NCBI GenBank assembly: GCA_025934775.1 | Contig: JAICWO010000009.1 | Location: 158,804 to 222,803 of the forward strand | DNA: 64,000 nt | From: Gemmatimonadaceae bacterium | GTDB taxonomy: Bacteria; Gemmatimonadota; Gemmatimonadetes; Gemmatimonadales; Gemmatimonadaceae | Reading direction: 5' to 3' | Shown here: in pieces, positions 34,056-42,500 of the stretch | Position numbering within the stretch: position 1 is the first letter of the stretch | Layout of the letters: each line of letters starts with the position of its first letter | Notes under the pieces: generated by a model | Database searches by the model: none | What the model was told of the DNA's origin: nothing | Seen by the model: only the letters and a program-made list of their open reading frames with translations | Position numbers and translations under genes: made by a program

Positions 34056-34946
34056 TCACTCGGCGGCGCGGTCGAGTCGCCCGAAGGTGCCGTCGAGAAT
34101 GGCGCGCGCGCGCGCCCAGTCGCGGCGCGCGACGTAGTTCAGCAGATGAATCATTCGCGTTGGATAATACCAGAACGCGAACCTCGCGCGGTCGACGGCG
34201 CCGTAGTGGAGCCGCACCATCCGGCGGCGGTTGGTATCGCGCTGCCGGATCTGAAACGGCGTCTCCTGCGCTCCGCGCGTGATCCGGTGCAGCACGGTGG
34301 CCGCGGGCTCGTACCAGATGGTGTAGCCGCGCCGCGCGAGCCGCAGCGACAGCTCCGTGTCCTCGACGTAGGCGAAGAACGACTCGTCGAATCCGCCGAC
34401 CGCGCGCAGCACTTCGGCGCGGAAGAGAAAACAGCAGCCGCACGCGAACGTGATCCGCTCTCGGTGCTGCGGCACGTCGGCACGCGCGTTCTCGTACCGG
34501 TGCACCCCCATGCCGCGTCCCACCGAGTGCCGGCCGCCGCCGTACCAGATCAGCTCCGGCTGGTCGTAGTACCGAATCTGCGGAGCAACGATCGCGGCAC
34601 CCGTTTCCTCGGCCGCACGCACGAGTGCTGGCACGCAGTCGGGATCGATCACCGTATCATCGTTCAGCACCAGGACGTAGTCCGCTCCATGCTCGAGCGC
34701 CCACGTGAAGCCGCGGTTGTTCCCGCCCGCATAGCCGAAGTTCGTGCCCGTTTGCAGATAGGCAACGCCGGGAAAGCGCGCGTGCAGCCGGTCGCCCGAG
34801 CTGTCGGGCGAGCCATTGTCGACGAGCAGCACCGTCAGCGCGTCGTACCGGGATGCAGCGAGCGACTCCAGACACGTCGCGGTGTCCGGCTCGTTGCACC
34901 AGTTCAAGACCACGGCAACCACCCGCTTCGCGGTCGAGCCGGTCAC
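34056..34946 (-). CDS. Glycosyltransferase family 2, rhamnosyltransferase-like
   Basis: 296 aa from GTG 34946, which overlaps the stop of the upstream methyltransferase (GTGA); the longer frame to 35159 lies inside that gene. VVAVVLNWCNEPDTATCLES and LLVDNGSPDSSGDRL are the GT-A start; TNFGYAGGNNRGF and YVLVLNDDTVIDPDCVPAL give the nucleotide and metal (NDD) sites. FFAYVEDTELSLRLARRGYT has the catalytic E-D. The G-x-A-x-G-N-N-x-G pattern is common in dTDP-rhamnose transferases. Convergent with the long OPX gene across a 38-base gap. Confidence 0.87.
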   Translation of the reverse strand: MTGSTAKRVVAVVLNWCNEPDTATCLESLAASRYDALTVLLVDNGSPDSSGDRLHARFPGVAYLQTGTNFGYAGGNNRGFTWALEHGADYVLVLNDDTVIDPDCVPALVRAAEETGAAIVAPQIRYYDQPELIWYGGGRHSVGRGMGVHRYENARADVPQHRERITFACGCCFLFRAEVLRAVGGFDESFFAYVEDTELSLRLARRGYTIWYEPAATVLHRITRGAQETPFQIRQRDTNRRRMVRLHYGAVDRARFAFWYYPTRMIHLLNYVARRDWARARAILDGTFGRLDRAAE

Positions 34947-35677
34947 GCGTCGGCGCGTTGGAGGACCACCACGCCGTACGCGCACAGCGCCGGAATTGGA
35001 CGCGCCACGAGGAGCCGGGTTTTCACGCGCTCCAGCCGATCGAGCACGGGCAGGCGTGGACCATAGTAGTTGTGGCCGAAGTAGCCGTGATACTCGAGCA
35101 CGCGATAGCCGAGGCTCGTGAACCGCCGAATCATTCGGCGCGAAGGCCCGCGGCTCCAACTGTAATACGCCGGGAACTTCGCGTGTTGGTATTCATCTCT
35201 CGGACCGGACATTCGCACGAGCCGCAGGCTGAGCCACGACGGTGTGACGACGTTCACGAGAAAGGGGAGCGCGAACAACGACGCGAAGCAATGCACCGCG
35301 ACGCCGCCCGGCGCAAGCAACTCGCGCACGTTCGCATGATACGCGCGTCCTTCGCAAATGTGTTCGTTCACCATTCGACTGAAGACCAGATCCTGCGATC
35401 GGATCAGGTCGGACGGAATGGGACCGCGTTCGGCGTTCAGCACGCGGGCCTCGAAGGCGCGCGGCGCTTTCGCGAGCTCGCGCGCATTCACGTCCGACGT
35501 GATATACCGGATCCCGAGCGCCGCGAGCGTCGGCACGTCGAGCGTGGGGTTGGCCCCGGAACCGATCTCCAACACCCGCCTCGCGCCAAACCGTTGGATC
35601 AGCGACGTGAGATAGCACGGCGCTTGCTCCCACCCCGGAAACTCCCGAAAACTGCCGTACGTTACGAGTGGCGGCAT
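34943..35677 (-). CDS. SAM-dependent methyltransferase
   Basis: 244 aa. RVLEIGSGANPTLDVPTLAA (about residues 34-53) is motif I; YITSDVNARELAKAP gives the acidic ribose-binding residue; SQDLVFSRMVNEHICEG and LLAPGGVAVHCFASLFALPF are later Rossmann motifs. No second domain. It is the first gene of a two-gene minus-strand unit with the GT2 gene and diverges from another methyltransferase across 89 bases. Sugar methylation is inferred from context. Confidence 0.8.
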   Translation of the reverse strand: MPPLVTYGSFREFPGWEQAPCYLTSLIQRFGARRVLEIGSGANPTLDVPTLAALGIRYITSDVNARELAKAPRAFEARVLNAERGPIPSDLIRSQDLVFSRMVNEHICEGRAYHANVRELLAPGGVAVHCFASLFALPFLVNVVTPSWLSLRLVRMSGPRDEYQHAKFPAYYSWSRGPSRRMIRRFTSLGYRVLEYHGYFGHNYYGPRLPVLDRLERVKTRLLVARPIPALCAYGVVVLQRADA

Positions 35678-35766
35678 GTCCGTGGGCTAGGCGTCCGGCC
35701 CGCTGGGCGGCGGCGAGGACGGCGAATAACTTGTCCGCTGGTGATGCCAATGCCGACCGGAGCGTG

Positions 35767-36522
35767 ATGACAGCACTCGAACGCGTGATTCGATTGAACG
35801 CGGCCGCGAACGCGGCCGGCGTGCGCGATAGCGTCCTTCAATTCGAGAACATTGCCACGCAAGGCCAGTACCGGCACGCATACGCGATCGCCGCCCGGTA
35901 CATCGCGAAAGGGCAGCGCGTTCTCGACTGGGGGTGCGGCAACGGCCATTTCAGTTTCTTTCTCCAATCGCTTGGGGCACGCGTCACCGGCTATTCGTTC
36001 GAGGCGATGCCGCGCTGCATGGTCGGCGCGCCCGAGTTCACCTTCATCCCCGGCAACGAGCGGGAGCCGCGGCGGCTGCCGTTCGGCGACGCGGCCTTCG
36101 AGGCGGCGGTGGGCGTCGGCGTATTGGAGCACGTCTGGGAAACCGGCGGCGACGAACGCGCATCGTTGACCGAGCTCGCGCGCGTGCTCGAGCCGGGCGG
36201 AACGCTGCTCACCTTCCACCTGCCCAATCGCTCGGGATGGATCGAGAAGGTCGGCCACCGCATCGCGCCGAAGCGGCACTTTCATCGGCGAAAGTTCGAC
36301 GCGGCGGAGATCCGCGCGCTCTGGGCCGAGAGCGGATTCGAGATCACGTCGATCGGCCGGTACAACGCGCTCCCGCGCGCCGGGCTGCATCGGCTGCCCG
36401 CGATTCTGCGTCACAGTCGCACCTTTGCCGCGTTCTATGACGCGATCGACTCGATCATCACGACGATCGCGCCGATGGTCTGTACGAATTTCTTCGTGGT
36501 GGCGAAGAAGAGGCCGGCGTAG
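35767..36522 (+). CDS. Class I SAM-dependent methyltransferase
   Basis: 251 aa from ATG 35767, with a short CCGGAG sequence 4 bases upstream. RVLDWGCGNGHFSFFLQSLG (motif I) and VTGYSFEAMPRCMVG, then LPFGDAAFEAAVGVGVLEHV and ARVLEPGGTLLTFHLPN, are the complete Methyltransf_11-type set. The C-terminal ~70 residues form a separate cap. Its 3' end overlaps the convergent heptosyltransferase-like gene by 65 bases, the longest tail-to-tail overlap in the window. Confidence 0.83.
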   Translation: MTALERVIRLNAAANAAGVRDSVLQFENIATQGQYRHAYAIAARYIAKGQRVLDWGCGNGHFSFFLQSLGARVTGYSFEAMPRCMVGAPEFTFIPGNEREPRRLPFGDAAFEAAVGVGVLEHVWETGGDERASLTELARVLEPGGTLLTFHLPNRSGWIEKVGHRIAPKRHFHRRKFDAAEIRALWAESGFEITSIGRYNALPRAGLHRLPAILRHSRTFAAFYDAIDSIITTIAPMVCTNFFVVAKKRPA

Positions 36523-37534
36523 CCGCGCGTCCGTGCAAGACGCGCCGCGCCGCGGCGACCACCTCGACGGGCATCACAGTTTTCATACAGAGATTTTCCG
36601 CACATCGCGCGAACTCGCGCCCATCGAAGCACGGTCGGCAGGCGAGCTGCTCGCCCCCCCACAGCACCGTCACGGTCTCGTCGATCGACAGCACCTGCGC
36701 GGGGATCGTGGGCCCGAAGATCGCGATCACCGGCGTGCGAACGAGGCGGGCGAGGTGCATTGGCCCGGTGTCGTGCGAGACGACGACGTCGCTCGCCGCC
36801 ATCAGCGCGAGCGTCTCGGGCAGCGACAGCGCGCCGATCTCATCGCGCACGCGCAGTCCCTCGAACGCGGGCCGCACCCAGGCATCCGTCGCTCCGCCAA
36901 TCAGCACCACCTCACAGCCCTCGTCGATCAGCGCGCTCGCGACCTCGGCATAGTGCGCCAGCGGCCAGCGCCGCAGCGCATCGTCGCGCAAAACATTCTT
37001 TGCGCCGCCCGGAACGAGCAGCACGCGCGCTCCGGAGCGCGCCGCGGAGATGGGAAAGCGCGATCGCAGATCCGACATCGCGTACCGCCGCTCGATCGGA
37101 CCCTCGTGCCGCGTACCGCCCGCGAGGCGTGCGTATTCGTCGCCGAGGAACCGGGCCGGCACCGGAATCATCCGCCCGTGCTCCGCGCGCGAGAGCTGCA
37201 GCTTGCGTCCCCTGAGCGGCCAGACCAACACGCGATAGCGCCGGTCTGGGTGCACGATGAGAATGAGGTCGTACCGCCGGCCAGCGAGACGCGACCAGAG
37301 TTCAACGATGACACGCCCACGTCGCGCGGCGCCCCCGCGAAACAGTCGCGCGCGATCGACCGGGACGATGCGAGCGATGCCGTCGTACAGCGCGACGACG
37401 GGCGCCGCTTCCGACCCGCACACCCACGTGATCTCCGCGCCCGCGTGCTCGGCTCGCAAGCGCTCGAGCAGCGTCGACGCGACCGCGGTGTCGCCGATCG
37501 CGGCGACATGCACGACGAGAATCCGCTCGGTCAC
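36458..37534 (-). CDS. Glycosyltransferase family 9 (heptosyltransferase-like)
   Basis: 358 aa from GTG 37534 (overlapping the Wzz stop, GTGA). ILVVHVAAIGDTAVASTLLE is the GT9 N-terminal G-D motif; LLVPGGAKNVLRDDALRRWP and EVVLIGGATDAWVRPAFEG are donor-domain strands; VVSHDTGPMHLARLVRTPVI is the strongly conserved D-T-G-P-M-H loop. GT9 enzymes use ADP-heptose or other donors. The Cys-containing tail (ACRPCFDGREFARCAENLCM) is common in this family. Third gene of the minus-strand unit Wzi-Wzz-GT9. Confidence 0.88.
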   Translation of the reverse strand: MTERILVVHVAAIGDTAVASTLLERLRAEHAGAEITWVCGSEAAPVVALYDGIARIVPVDRARLFRGGAARRGRVIVELWSRLAGRRYDLILIVHPDRRYRVLVWPLRGRKLQLSRAEHGRMIPVPARFLGDEYARLAGGTRHEGPIERRYAMSDLRSRFPISAARSGARVLLVPGGAKNVLRDDALRRWPLAHYAEVASALIDEGCEVVLIGGATDAWVRPAFEGLRVRDEIGALSLPETLALMAASDVVVSHDTGPMHLARLVRTPVIAIFGPTIPAQVLSIDETVTVLWGGEQLACRPCFDGREFARCAENLCMKTVMPVEVVAAARRVLHGRAATPASSSPPRRNSYRPSARSS

Positions 37535-39192
37535 AATGCCGGAATCGGCGGCACGTCGGGCTCGCGCCAGAGCTCGAGCAGCAGCGCGATCGTGATCGCG
37601 AGCGACGCGCCGAGCGCGACGCCGAGCAGCAGCATCACTGCCTTTTTCGGGAAGACCGGGTCCTTGGCGTTCGCGACGCGGGGCGCATCGACGACGTGTA
37701 CGCGGTCCTGGCGCAGCACGTTCTTGAGCTCCGCCTGCTTGAGCTGCTTCTGCAGCGCGAGATAGGTCGTCTCGAGCAGCGTCCGATCGCGCAGCAGGCG
37801 GCCGTACTGCATCGCGGCGGCCGGCATCGCCTGCAGCGTGTCCGTGAGCGCGGCCACCGTCTGCGCCGTCGTCGCCAGCTCCTGGTCGAGGCTCTGCAAG
37901 TACTGCGGCCCGACCTGGTAGAGCTGCCGCTCGATCGCGGTAATCCGGTCATCGAGCTCCTTGTACTCCGGGCTCGCCGCCGTGCGCCGAACCCCGAGCT
38001 CGGCGCGCTTGTTCTCCAGATCGACCAGCGTTTGTAAGAGATCTTGAATGGCGCGGTTCGTGATCAGCGACGGGAACGTGGCGAGTTGGCGATAGGCGGC
38101 GGGATCGGTGCCGCCCTTGGCGTTCCGGTCGATGATCGCCAGCGTTCGCGCGAGCGCGTTGCGCTCGACGCTCACCTGATCGACGCGCGCGCTGATGGCG
38201 CTGATGCGCTTCACCTGCTCGGTGGCTTGTTCCTCCGGCGCGATCAGCCGCCGCGATTCCTCGAAGCTCCGCAGCGCCTGCTCGGCGATCGCGAGCTGCC
38301 GCGCGGTCGAGTCGACCTCGTCGTGCAGCTCGGACACGGTGATCGTGTCCGACGTGATCTCGGTGTGGTTCGTATAGTGCACGTACTCGCCGATCACGTG
38401 CGCGACGACCTGCGCCGCGAGCACGCGGTCCGGATCCTCGTACGACACCTCGACCAGCCGCGAGCCGCCTTCCTGCTGCGAGATCGACAGCCGCTTGTCG
38501 AGCAGCTGGTGCACCTTGTAGCGGGGAAGAATCTGGATGACGATCGACGCCGGACCCGCGCCGCGCAGCGTCTGCGCGAGCGTGATCTCGACGCCGCCGA
38601 CGCGGATCGACTGGCCCGCCGCGATCGTGGACGGAAGGTTGGGGACGTCGTCCAAGCCGCTCTTTTCAATACTGTAATTGCCGGCCGTCTGCCGGGACAG
38701 CGTCAGCGATCCATCGGCGTCCACGGCGGGATCGAGCACGCGTGCGGTGAGGATCCGCGACCGGCTCCCCGCGGGACGCTTCACCACGACGCCAAGCGTG
38801 AGGGAGTCGATCGTCGCATCCATCACGCGATCGCTCCGCAGCACGCCGATCTCGGTCTCGAGCTCGTCGCGTCCGAGCCCGAGCAGGCTCGCGCCCGGAA
38901 CGCCGCCCACCTGGTCCGCGAGTCCGGTCGCATCAGCCGATTTGCTGTCGATGCGAAGCCGCGCCACGCTCTCGTATCGCGGCGTGACCGTGAAGACGTA
39001 CACCGCGACGAGCGCCGTCACGACGATGAGGATGCCGCCGAGGAGCGCGCGCCGGCGCGCGACGCGGCAGACCAGCTCGCGCAGCGATCGCTCGGTTGCG
39101 ACCGGGGGCGCGTACGCCATCCCGCCGAACGCGAACCGCGGTTCGGGCACGGGTGGGTACGGCGGTGGTCCGTTGGGCTCGGTGACCGTCAT
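37531..39192 (-). CDS. Polysaccharide chain-length determinant (Wzz family), no kinase domain
   Basis: 553 aa. A proline-rich cytoplasmic N-terminus is followed by a first membrane segment (LLGGILIVVTALVAVYVFTV, about 50-69), a long periplasmic domain with coiled coil (about 270-500) and a second membrane segment (AVMLLLGVALGASLAITIAL, about 523-542). A basic F-P-K-K motif precedes the second segment, as in Wzz/PCP proteins. It ends shortly after, so it lacks a fused tyrosine kinase (PCP-1/2b-like). Its ATG follows the Wzi stop with no gap (TAGATG), and its stop overlaps the GT9 start. Confidence 0.9.
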   Translation of the reverse strand: MTVTEPNGPPPYPPVPEPRFAFGGMAYAPPVATERSLRELVCRVARRRALLGGILIVVTALVAVYVFTVTPRYESVARLRIDSKSADATGLADQVGGVPGASLLGLGRDELETEIGVLRSDRVMDATIDSLTLGVVVKRPAGSRSRILTARVLDPAVDADGSLTLSRQTAGNYSIEKSGLDDVPNLPSTIAAGQSIRVGGVEITLAQTLRGAGPASIVIQILPRYKVHQLLDKRLSISQQEGGSRLVEVSYEDPDRVLAAQVVAHVIGEYVHYTNHTEITSDTITVSELHDEVDSTARQLAIAEQALRSFEESRRLIAPEEQATEQVKRISAISARVDQVSVERNALARTLAIIDRNAKGGTDPAAYRQLATFPSLITNRAIQDLLQTLVDLENKRAELGVRRTAASPEYKELDDRITAIERQLYQVGPQYLQSLDQELATTAQTVAALTDTLQAMPAAAMQYGRLLRDRTLLETTYLALQKQLKQAELKNVLRQDRVHVVDAPRVANAKDPVFPKKAVMLLLGVALGASLAITIALLLELWREPDVPPIPAL

Positions 39193-40836
39193 CTAGGGAA
39201 TCAGCGCCGTCGACAGCGTCACGGCCAGGGTGTTGTTGATCAAATCGATGCCGGCGAACTCGTCGCGCACACCGAGTACGTAATCTTGAAAGAGATAATC
39301 GAAGCGCGCGGCGTGCGCGAAATCGACGAGCACATCGACGCCGTGCCACGACGCACCGGCGCGGAGGCCGGCGAGAATTGTCACGTCGGGACGCTTGTAC
39401 TCGGGAACGATGGGCTCGTAGAGCACGCCGTTGTCCCAACGAACGCGGCTCAGGTACGGGCCGATGCGCCAGCGGCGTGAGAACACCTCGCCCGCGAGCC
39501 ACTGGCTCGATGCGCCTGGTCCGATCGAGGCGCCGAGCGTCTCGCCGCGATTGGTGAAGCCCTGCGGCACACCGCGACTGGTGTAGGTGATGGCGACCGG
39601 ACGCGTCCGCAGCGACGGGTCGGGCTCGACATACGTTCCCTCGGCTTGCAAGCGGAACGCCCGGCCGGCGGCGAGCGGGTGCGCCCACTGGAAGCCGACC
39701 GTGTAGCCCTGCGAGTGCTGCGGATACTCGAGCAGGTCGCGGAAGGAGAGCGGTTCCTCGAAGCGCGCCCATTCGGCATAGGCCTCGAACCCGGCGGCGG
39801 GCAAGAGCCAGCGGCCGAAGAGCGAGAAGATCTGGTCGCGCGCGTCCGCCGGCACCGCCGTGTTCGAATCGACGTTCAGGTGGCCGACCGTGCGGAAGAC
39901 GTCGAACGCGCGGCCGAGCGGGAACCCGCTCGCGTGCGCCCCCATGACGAGCCGGGCGACGCCGAGCGTGAACGTCGTATCGAACGGCGTCCGCCAGGTG
40001 GCGACGACGCCGGCCAATGAGCGTTTGTTGTTTGTAGAATCAGAATCAAAGAAATCAGATTCCGAGAGCTCTCCGAGGACGAACTGCGCGTCGAAGGTGC
40101 CGGCGGCGGTGCGGATCGGCGCGCGGGACTGGACGAACAGGTGCGGAAAGCCCGGCGCGTTGTCGCTCAACACGATCGCGTTTCGAAGGCCCGGTCCCCA
40201 CCAGAGATTCTCCGAGCCGGCGCCGAACGCCACCGCGCCCGCATCGACGGTGATGCTGCTCTGGCCGGGATCGAGGCGTTCGATCCGCCGGTCGCCGAAC
40301 CGGAGCGGCAGATCGATCGACTCCGGGAGCGGGTGGAATGGATTCGCCCACACGCTTCGCGGCGACGCGCCAGTCTGCGGGTACGGGATGACCTGGAAGT
40401 CTTCATTCTGCGATTCGACGAGCGTCGGTGCCACGATCACGCGCACGTGCGGCGCCGCGAGGTAGGCGCCGGCCGTCACTTCGCCGTTCCAGCCGCGACC
40501 GGCCCACAGCGGCCCTTCGTTCAACGAGTACGGAATTCCTGAGTTGCGAACCACGCGGGCGGTCGGCAGGATTGGCCCGATGCGCCACACGCTCGAGGTG
40601 TCGAACCGCGTGAGGCGCGACGTCGACCGGATCAGGTATCCATCACCGCTGGAGCGGCCGAGGAGTTGGGTGAGACGGATCCGCTCGTCGGAATCTCCGC
40701 CAATCTGCATGACGGGCACGGCGGCCACGTGCTGCGCGCGGGCGACACGGGCGCCGCCAGTCACGAGCAGGGGTAGGGCCAAGCCTCTGAACAGTCCCCA
40801 GGCAGAGGACCATCGCACGCGGAGAGTGGCAGTCAT
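39193..40836 (-). CDS. Wzi-like outer-membrane beta-barrel (capsule assembly)
   Basis: 547 aa from ATG 40836, which gives a signal peptide (FRGLALPLLVTGGARVARAQ). The longer frame to 40887 would overlap the start of the divergent paralogue. The mature chain is rich in alternating polar/aromatic strands with W, Y and G. ENLWWGPGLRNAIVLSDNAP is the W-x-G-P motif characteristic of the Wzi family, and the length suits an 18-strand barrel. E. coli Wzi (about 480 aa) binds capsule at the surface; Wzi-like EpsX in Myxococcus acts with a short OPX protein. The patch 40022-40065 is AT-rich. First gene of the minus-strand Wzi-Wzz-GT9 unit. Confidence 0.85.
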   Translation of the reverse strand: MTATLRVRWSSAWGLFRGLALPLLVTGGARVARAQHVAAVPVMQIGGDSDERIRLTQLLGRSSGDGYLIRSTSRLTRFDTSSVWRIGPILPTARVVRNSGIPYSLNEGPLWAGRGWNGEVTAGAYLAAPHVRVIVAPTLVESQNEDFQVIPYPQTGASPRSVWANPFHPLPESIDLPLRFGDRRIERLDPGQSSITVDAGAVAFGAGSENLWWGPGLRNAIVLSDNAPGFPHLFVQSRAPIRTAAGTFDAQFVLGELSESDFFDSDSTNNKRSLAGVVATWRTPFDTTFTLGVARLVMGAHASGFPLGRAFDVFRTVGHLNVDSNTAVPADARDQIFSLFGRWLLPAAGFEAYAEWARFEEPLSFRDLLEYPQHSQGYTVGFQWAHPLAAGRAFRLQAEGTYVEPDPSLRTRPVAITYTSRGVPQGFTNRGETLGASIGPGASSQWLAGEVFSRRWRIGPYLSRVRWDNGVLYEPIVPEYKRPDVTILAGLRAGASWHGVDVLVDFAHAARFDYLFQDYVLGVRDEFAGIDLINNTLAVTLSTALIP

Positions 40837-40861
40837 CGTGTCGGCGATAGTAAGCTTGAGA

Positions 40862-42496
40862 ATGCGGCGAAAGCAACTCTGGTTCATCAGCGCGTTGGCT
40901 GTGTGTCTCCTGCCGGGCTTCGCGCGCGCGCAAGCCTCCGGCCTCGACCTGGGCGGTCACCTCGAAGTCGGTGGCGAGGGCGAGCGATACGTGCGTGCGC
41001 TCCAAGTGGCTGGGCTGGTTCCGCTCACCGGGTGGACGATTCAGCCGTTCGCGCCAACGACGGACTCGCTGCTCACGCCGCGCGCGGCGCATCCGTGGCA
41101 ATCGCGCTTCGCGCAGCGCGTCTCGCCCTCACACTTGCACGTGCTGAGGCCGTCCGCGCAGGTTGTCGGTAATTCCGCATATCCGTTCCAGGTGGGAAAT
41201 GGCCCGACGTGGGACGGCCGCGGCCTGACCGGTGAGATCCAGGCCGGCGTCGCCGCGGATTGGGGGATTCTCCACGCGCAGTTGGCGCCGCTCGCGTTCG
41301 TGGCGCAGAACGCATCGTTCGAAGTGGCGCCGAACGGCCTCACGGGCACGGCATCGCTTCGCGATCCCCGTTTTCCCGAGACGATCGACGCTCCGCAGCG
41401 CTTTGGCACCGGCACCTACTCGCGCGTCGTTGCGGGCACGTCGTACCTGACGCTCGACGCATTCGGCTTTTCCACCGGCTTCAGCACGGCACCCCAACAT
41501 TGGGGTCCCTCTCGCGAGTACCCGTTGGTGCTCGGCCCGAACGCCGGCGGCTTTCCGAACGTGTTCTTTGGCTCGAGCCGGCCGCTCAATATCTGGTTCG
41601 CTCACGTACAGGGACGGCTGGAGTACGGCGAGCTCGGGCAGTCGAGCTTGTCGCCGCAGGACACCGGAAACGGTCGCCGGCTCGGCTCGGGGCTGGTTGG
41701 CTCGCTCACGCCGCGCGGCATTCCGGGTTTGGAGATCGGTGGCGGCCGGTTCTTCCACCGCCCGTGGACGGGAATGCCGTCGCTGGCCGCGCTCGCGCGA
41801 CCATTCTCCGGGATCGTGACCGTCTCGAATCCCGGCGTCAAACCCGGCGGTATTAACGTCGCGGACGAGAATCAGGTCGCTTCATTGTTCGCGCGGTGGG
41901 CGCTTCCTTCCGCCAAGAGCGAGTTCTACGGCGAGTATTACAAGGAAGACTATCCCGGCAAATTCCACGCGGGCGCGGGATCCGTCATCGAAGCGCCGGA
42001 CGATTACGCGGCGTACACGCTCGGTTTTCAGCGTGCGCTTACCGCCGACAGCACGCACATCCGCATGTTACGTGGCGAGGTCGTGAACGCGGAAACCTCG
42101 CACATCTCGCGCGGTCAGCGCGGCTTCACTCACCCGTTTCCGCTGTACCTCCACACGCCCGTCGTTCAGGGACACACGGAAGACGGATTGATTCTCGGGT
42201 CGCCGGAAGCGTACGGCGGAGCGGCGTGGCGGGTCGGCATCGACGATTTCACACCGGCAGGGCGACGGTCGATCTCGCTCGAGCGCCAGCTCCGCATGGA
42301 CTGGCTGCCCACGGACACGACCACCAGCGTGCACCCGGACGTGATCTACGGCGTGCGGCTCGAGGCCATGCGCTTTCGCGGGAAGCAGGACTACGGAGTC
42401 GTCCTCATCCCGGCGGTCGATCTCAACCGGAATCTCGTCGCCCACCACGACGTCTTGAACCTGACGGTCGCAGTGTCAGCCCACGGTTGGCCCTGA
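40862..42496 (+). CDS. Wzi-like outer-membrane beta-barrel, second paralogue
   Basis: 544 aa from ATG 40862 with a clear signal peptide (LWFISALAVCLLPGFARAQA). It shares the Wzi pattern with its divergent neighbour: GPTWDGRGLTGEIQAGV early, TAPQHWGPSREYPLVLGPNA with the W-G-P motif, then GGFPNVFFGSS. The rest is beta-rich with regular turns. It ends 4 bases from the convergent short OPX gene. Only 25 bases separate its start from that of the other Wzi-like gene, so its promoter probably overlaps coding DNA. Likely role: surface attachment or passage of polysaccharide. Confidence 0.85.
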   Translation: MRRKQLWFISALAVCLLPGFARAQASGLDLGGHLEVGGEGERYVRALQVAGLVPLTGWTIQPFAPTTDSLLTPRAAHPWQSRFAQRVSPSHLHVLRPSAQVVGNSAYPFQVGNGPTWDGRGLTGEIQAGVAADWGILHAQLAPLAFVAQNASFEVAPNGLTGTASLRDPRFPETIDAPQRFGTGTYSRVVAGTSYLTLDAFGFSTGFSTAPQHWGPSREYPLVLGPNAGGFPNVFFGSSRPLNIWFAHVQGRLEYGELGQSSLSPQDTGNGRRLGSGLVGSLTPRGIPGLEIGGGRFFHRPWTGMPSLAALARPFSGIVTVSNPGVKPGGINVADENQVASLFARWALPSAKSEFYGEYYKEDYPGKFHAGAGSVIEAPDDYAAYTLGFQRALTADSTHIRMLRGEVVNAETSHISRGQRGFTHPFPLYLHTPVVQGHTEDGLILGSPEAYGGAAWRVGIDDFTPAGRRSISLERQLRMDWLPTDTTTSVHPDVIYGVRLEAMRFRGKQDYGVVLIPAVDLNRNLVAHHDVLNLTVAVSAHGWP

Positions 42497-42500
42497 GGAC

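Noticed and set aside
38044..39480. 478-codon open frame on the plus strand
   Set aside because: Antisense to Wzz and Wzi; low-complexity Arg/Asp-rich product. The minus-strand genes have full domain signatures.
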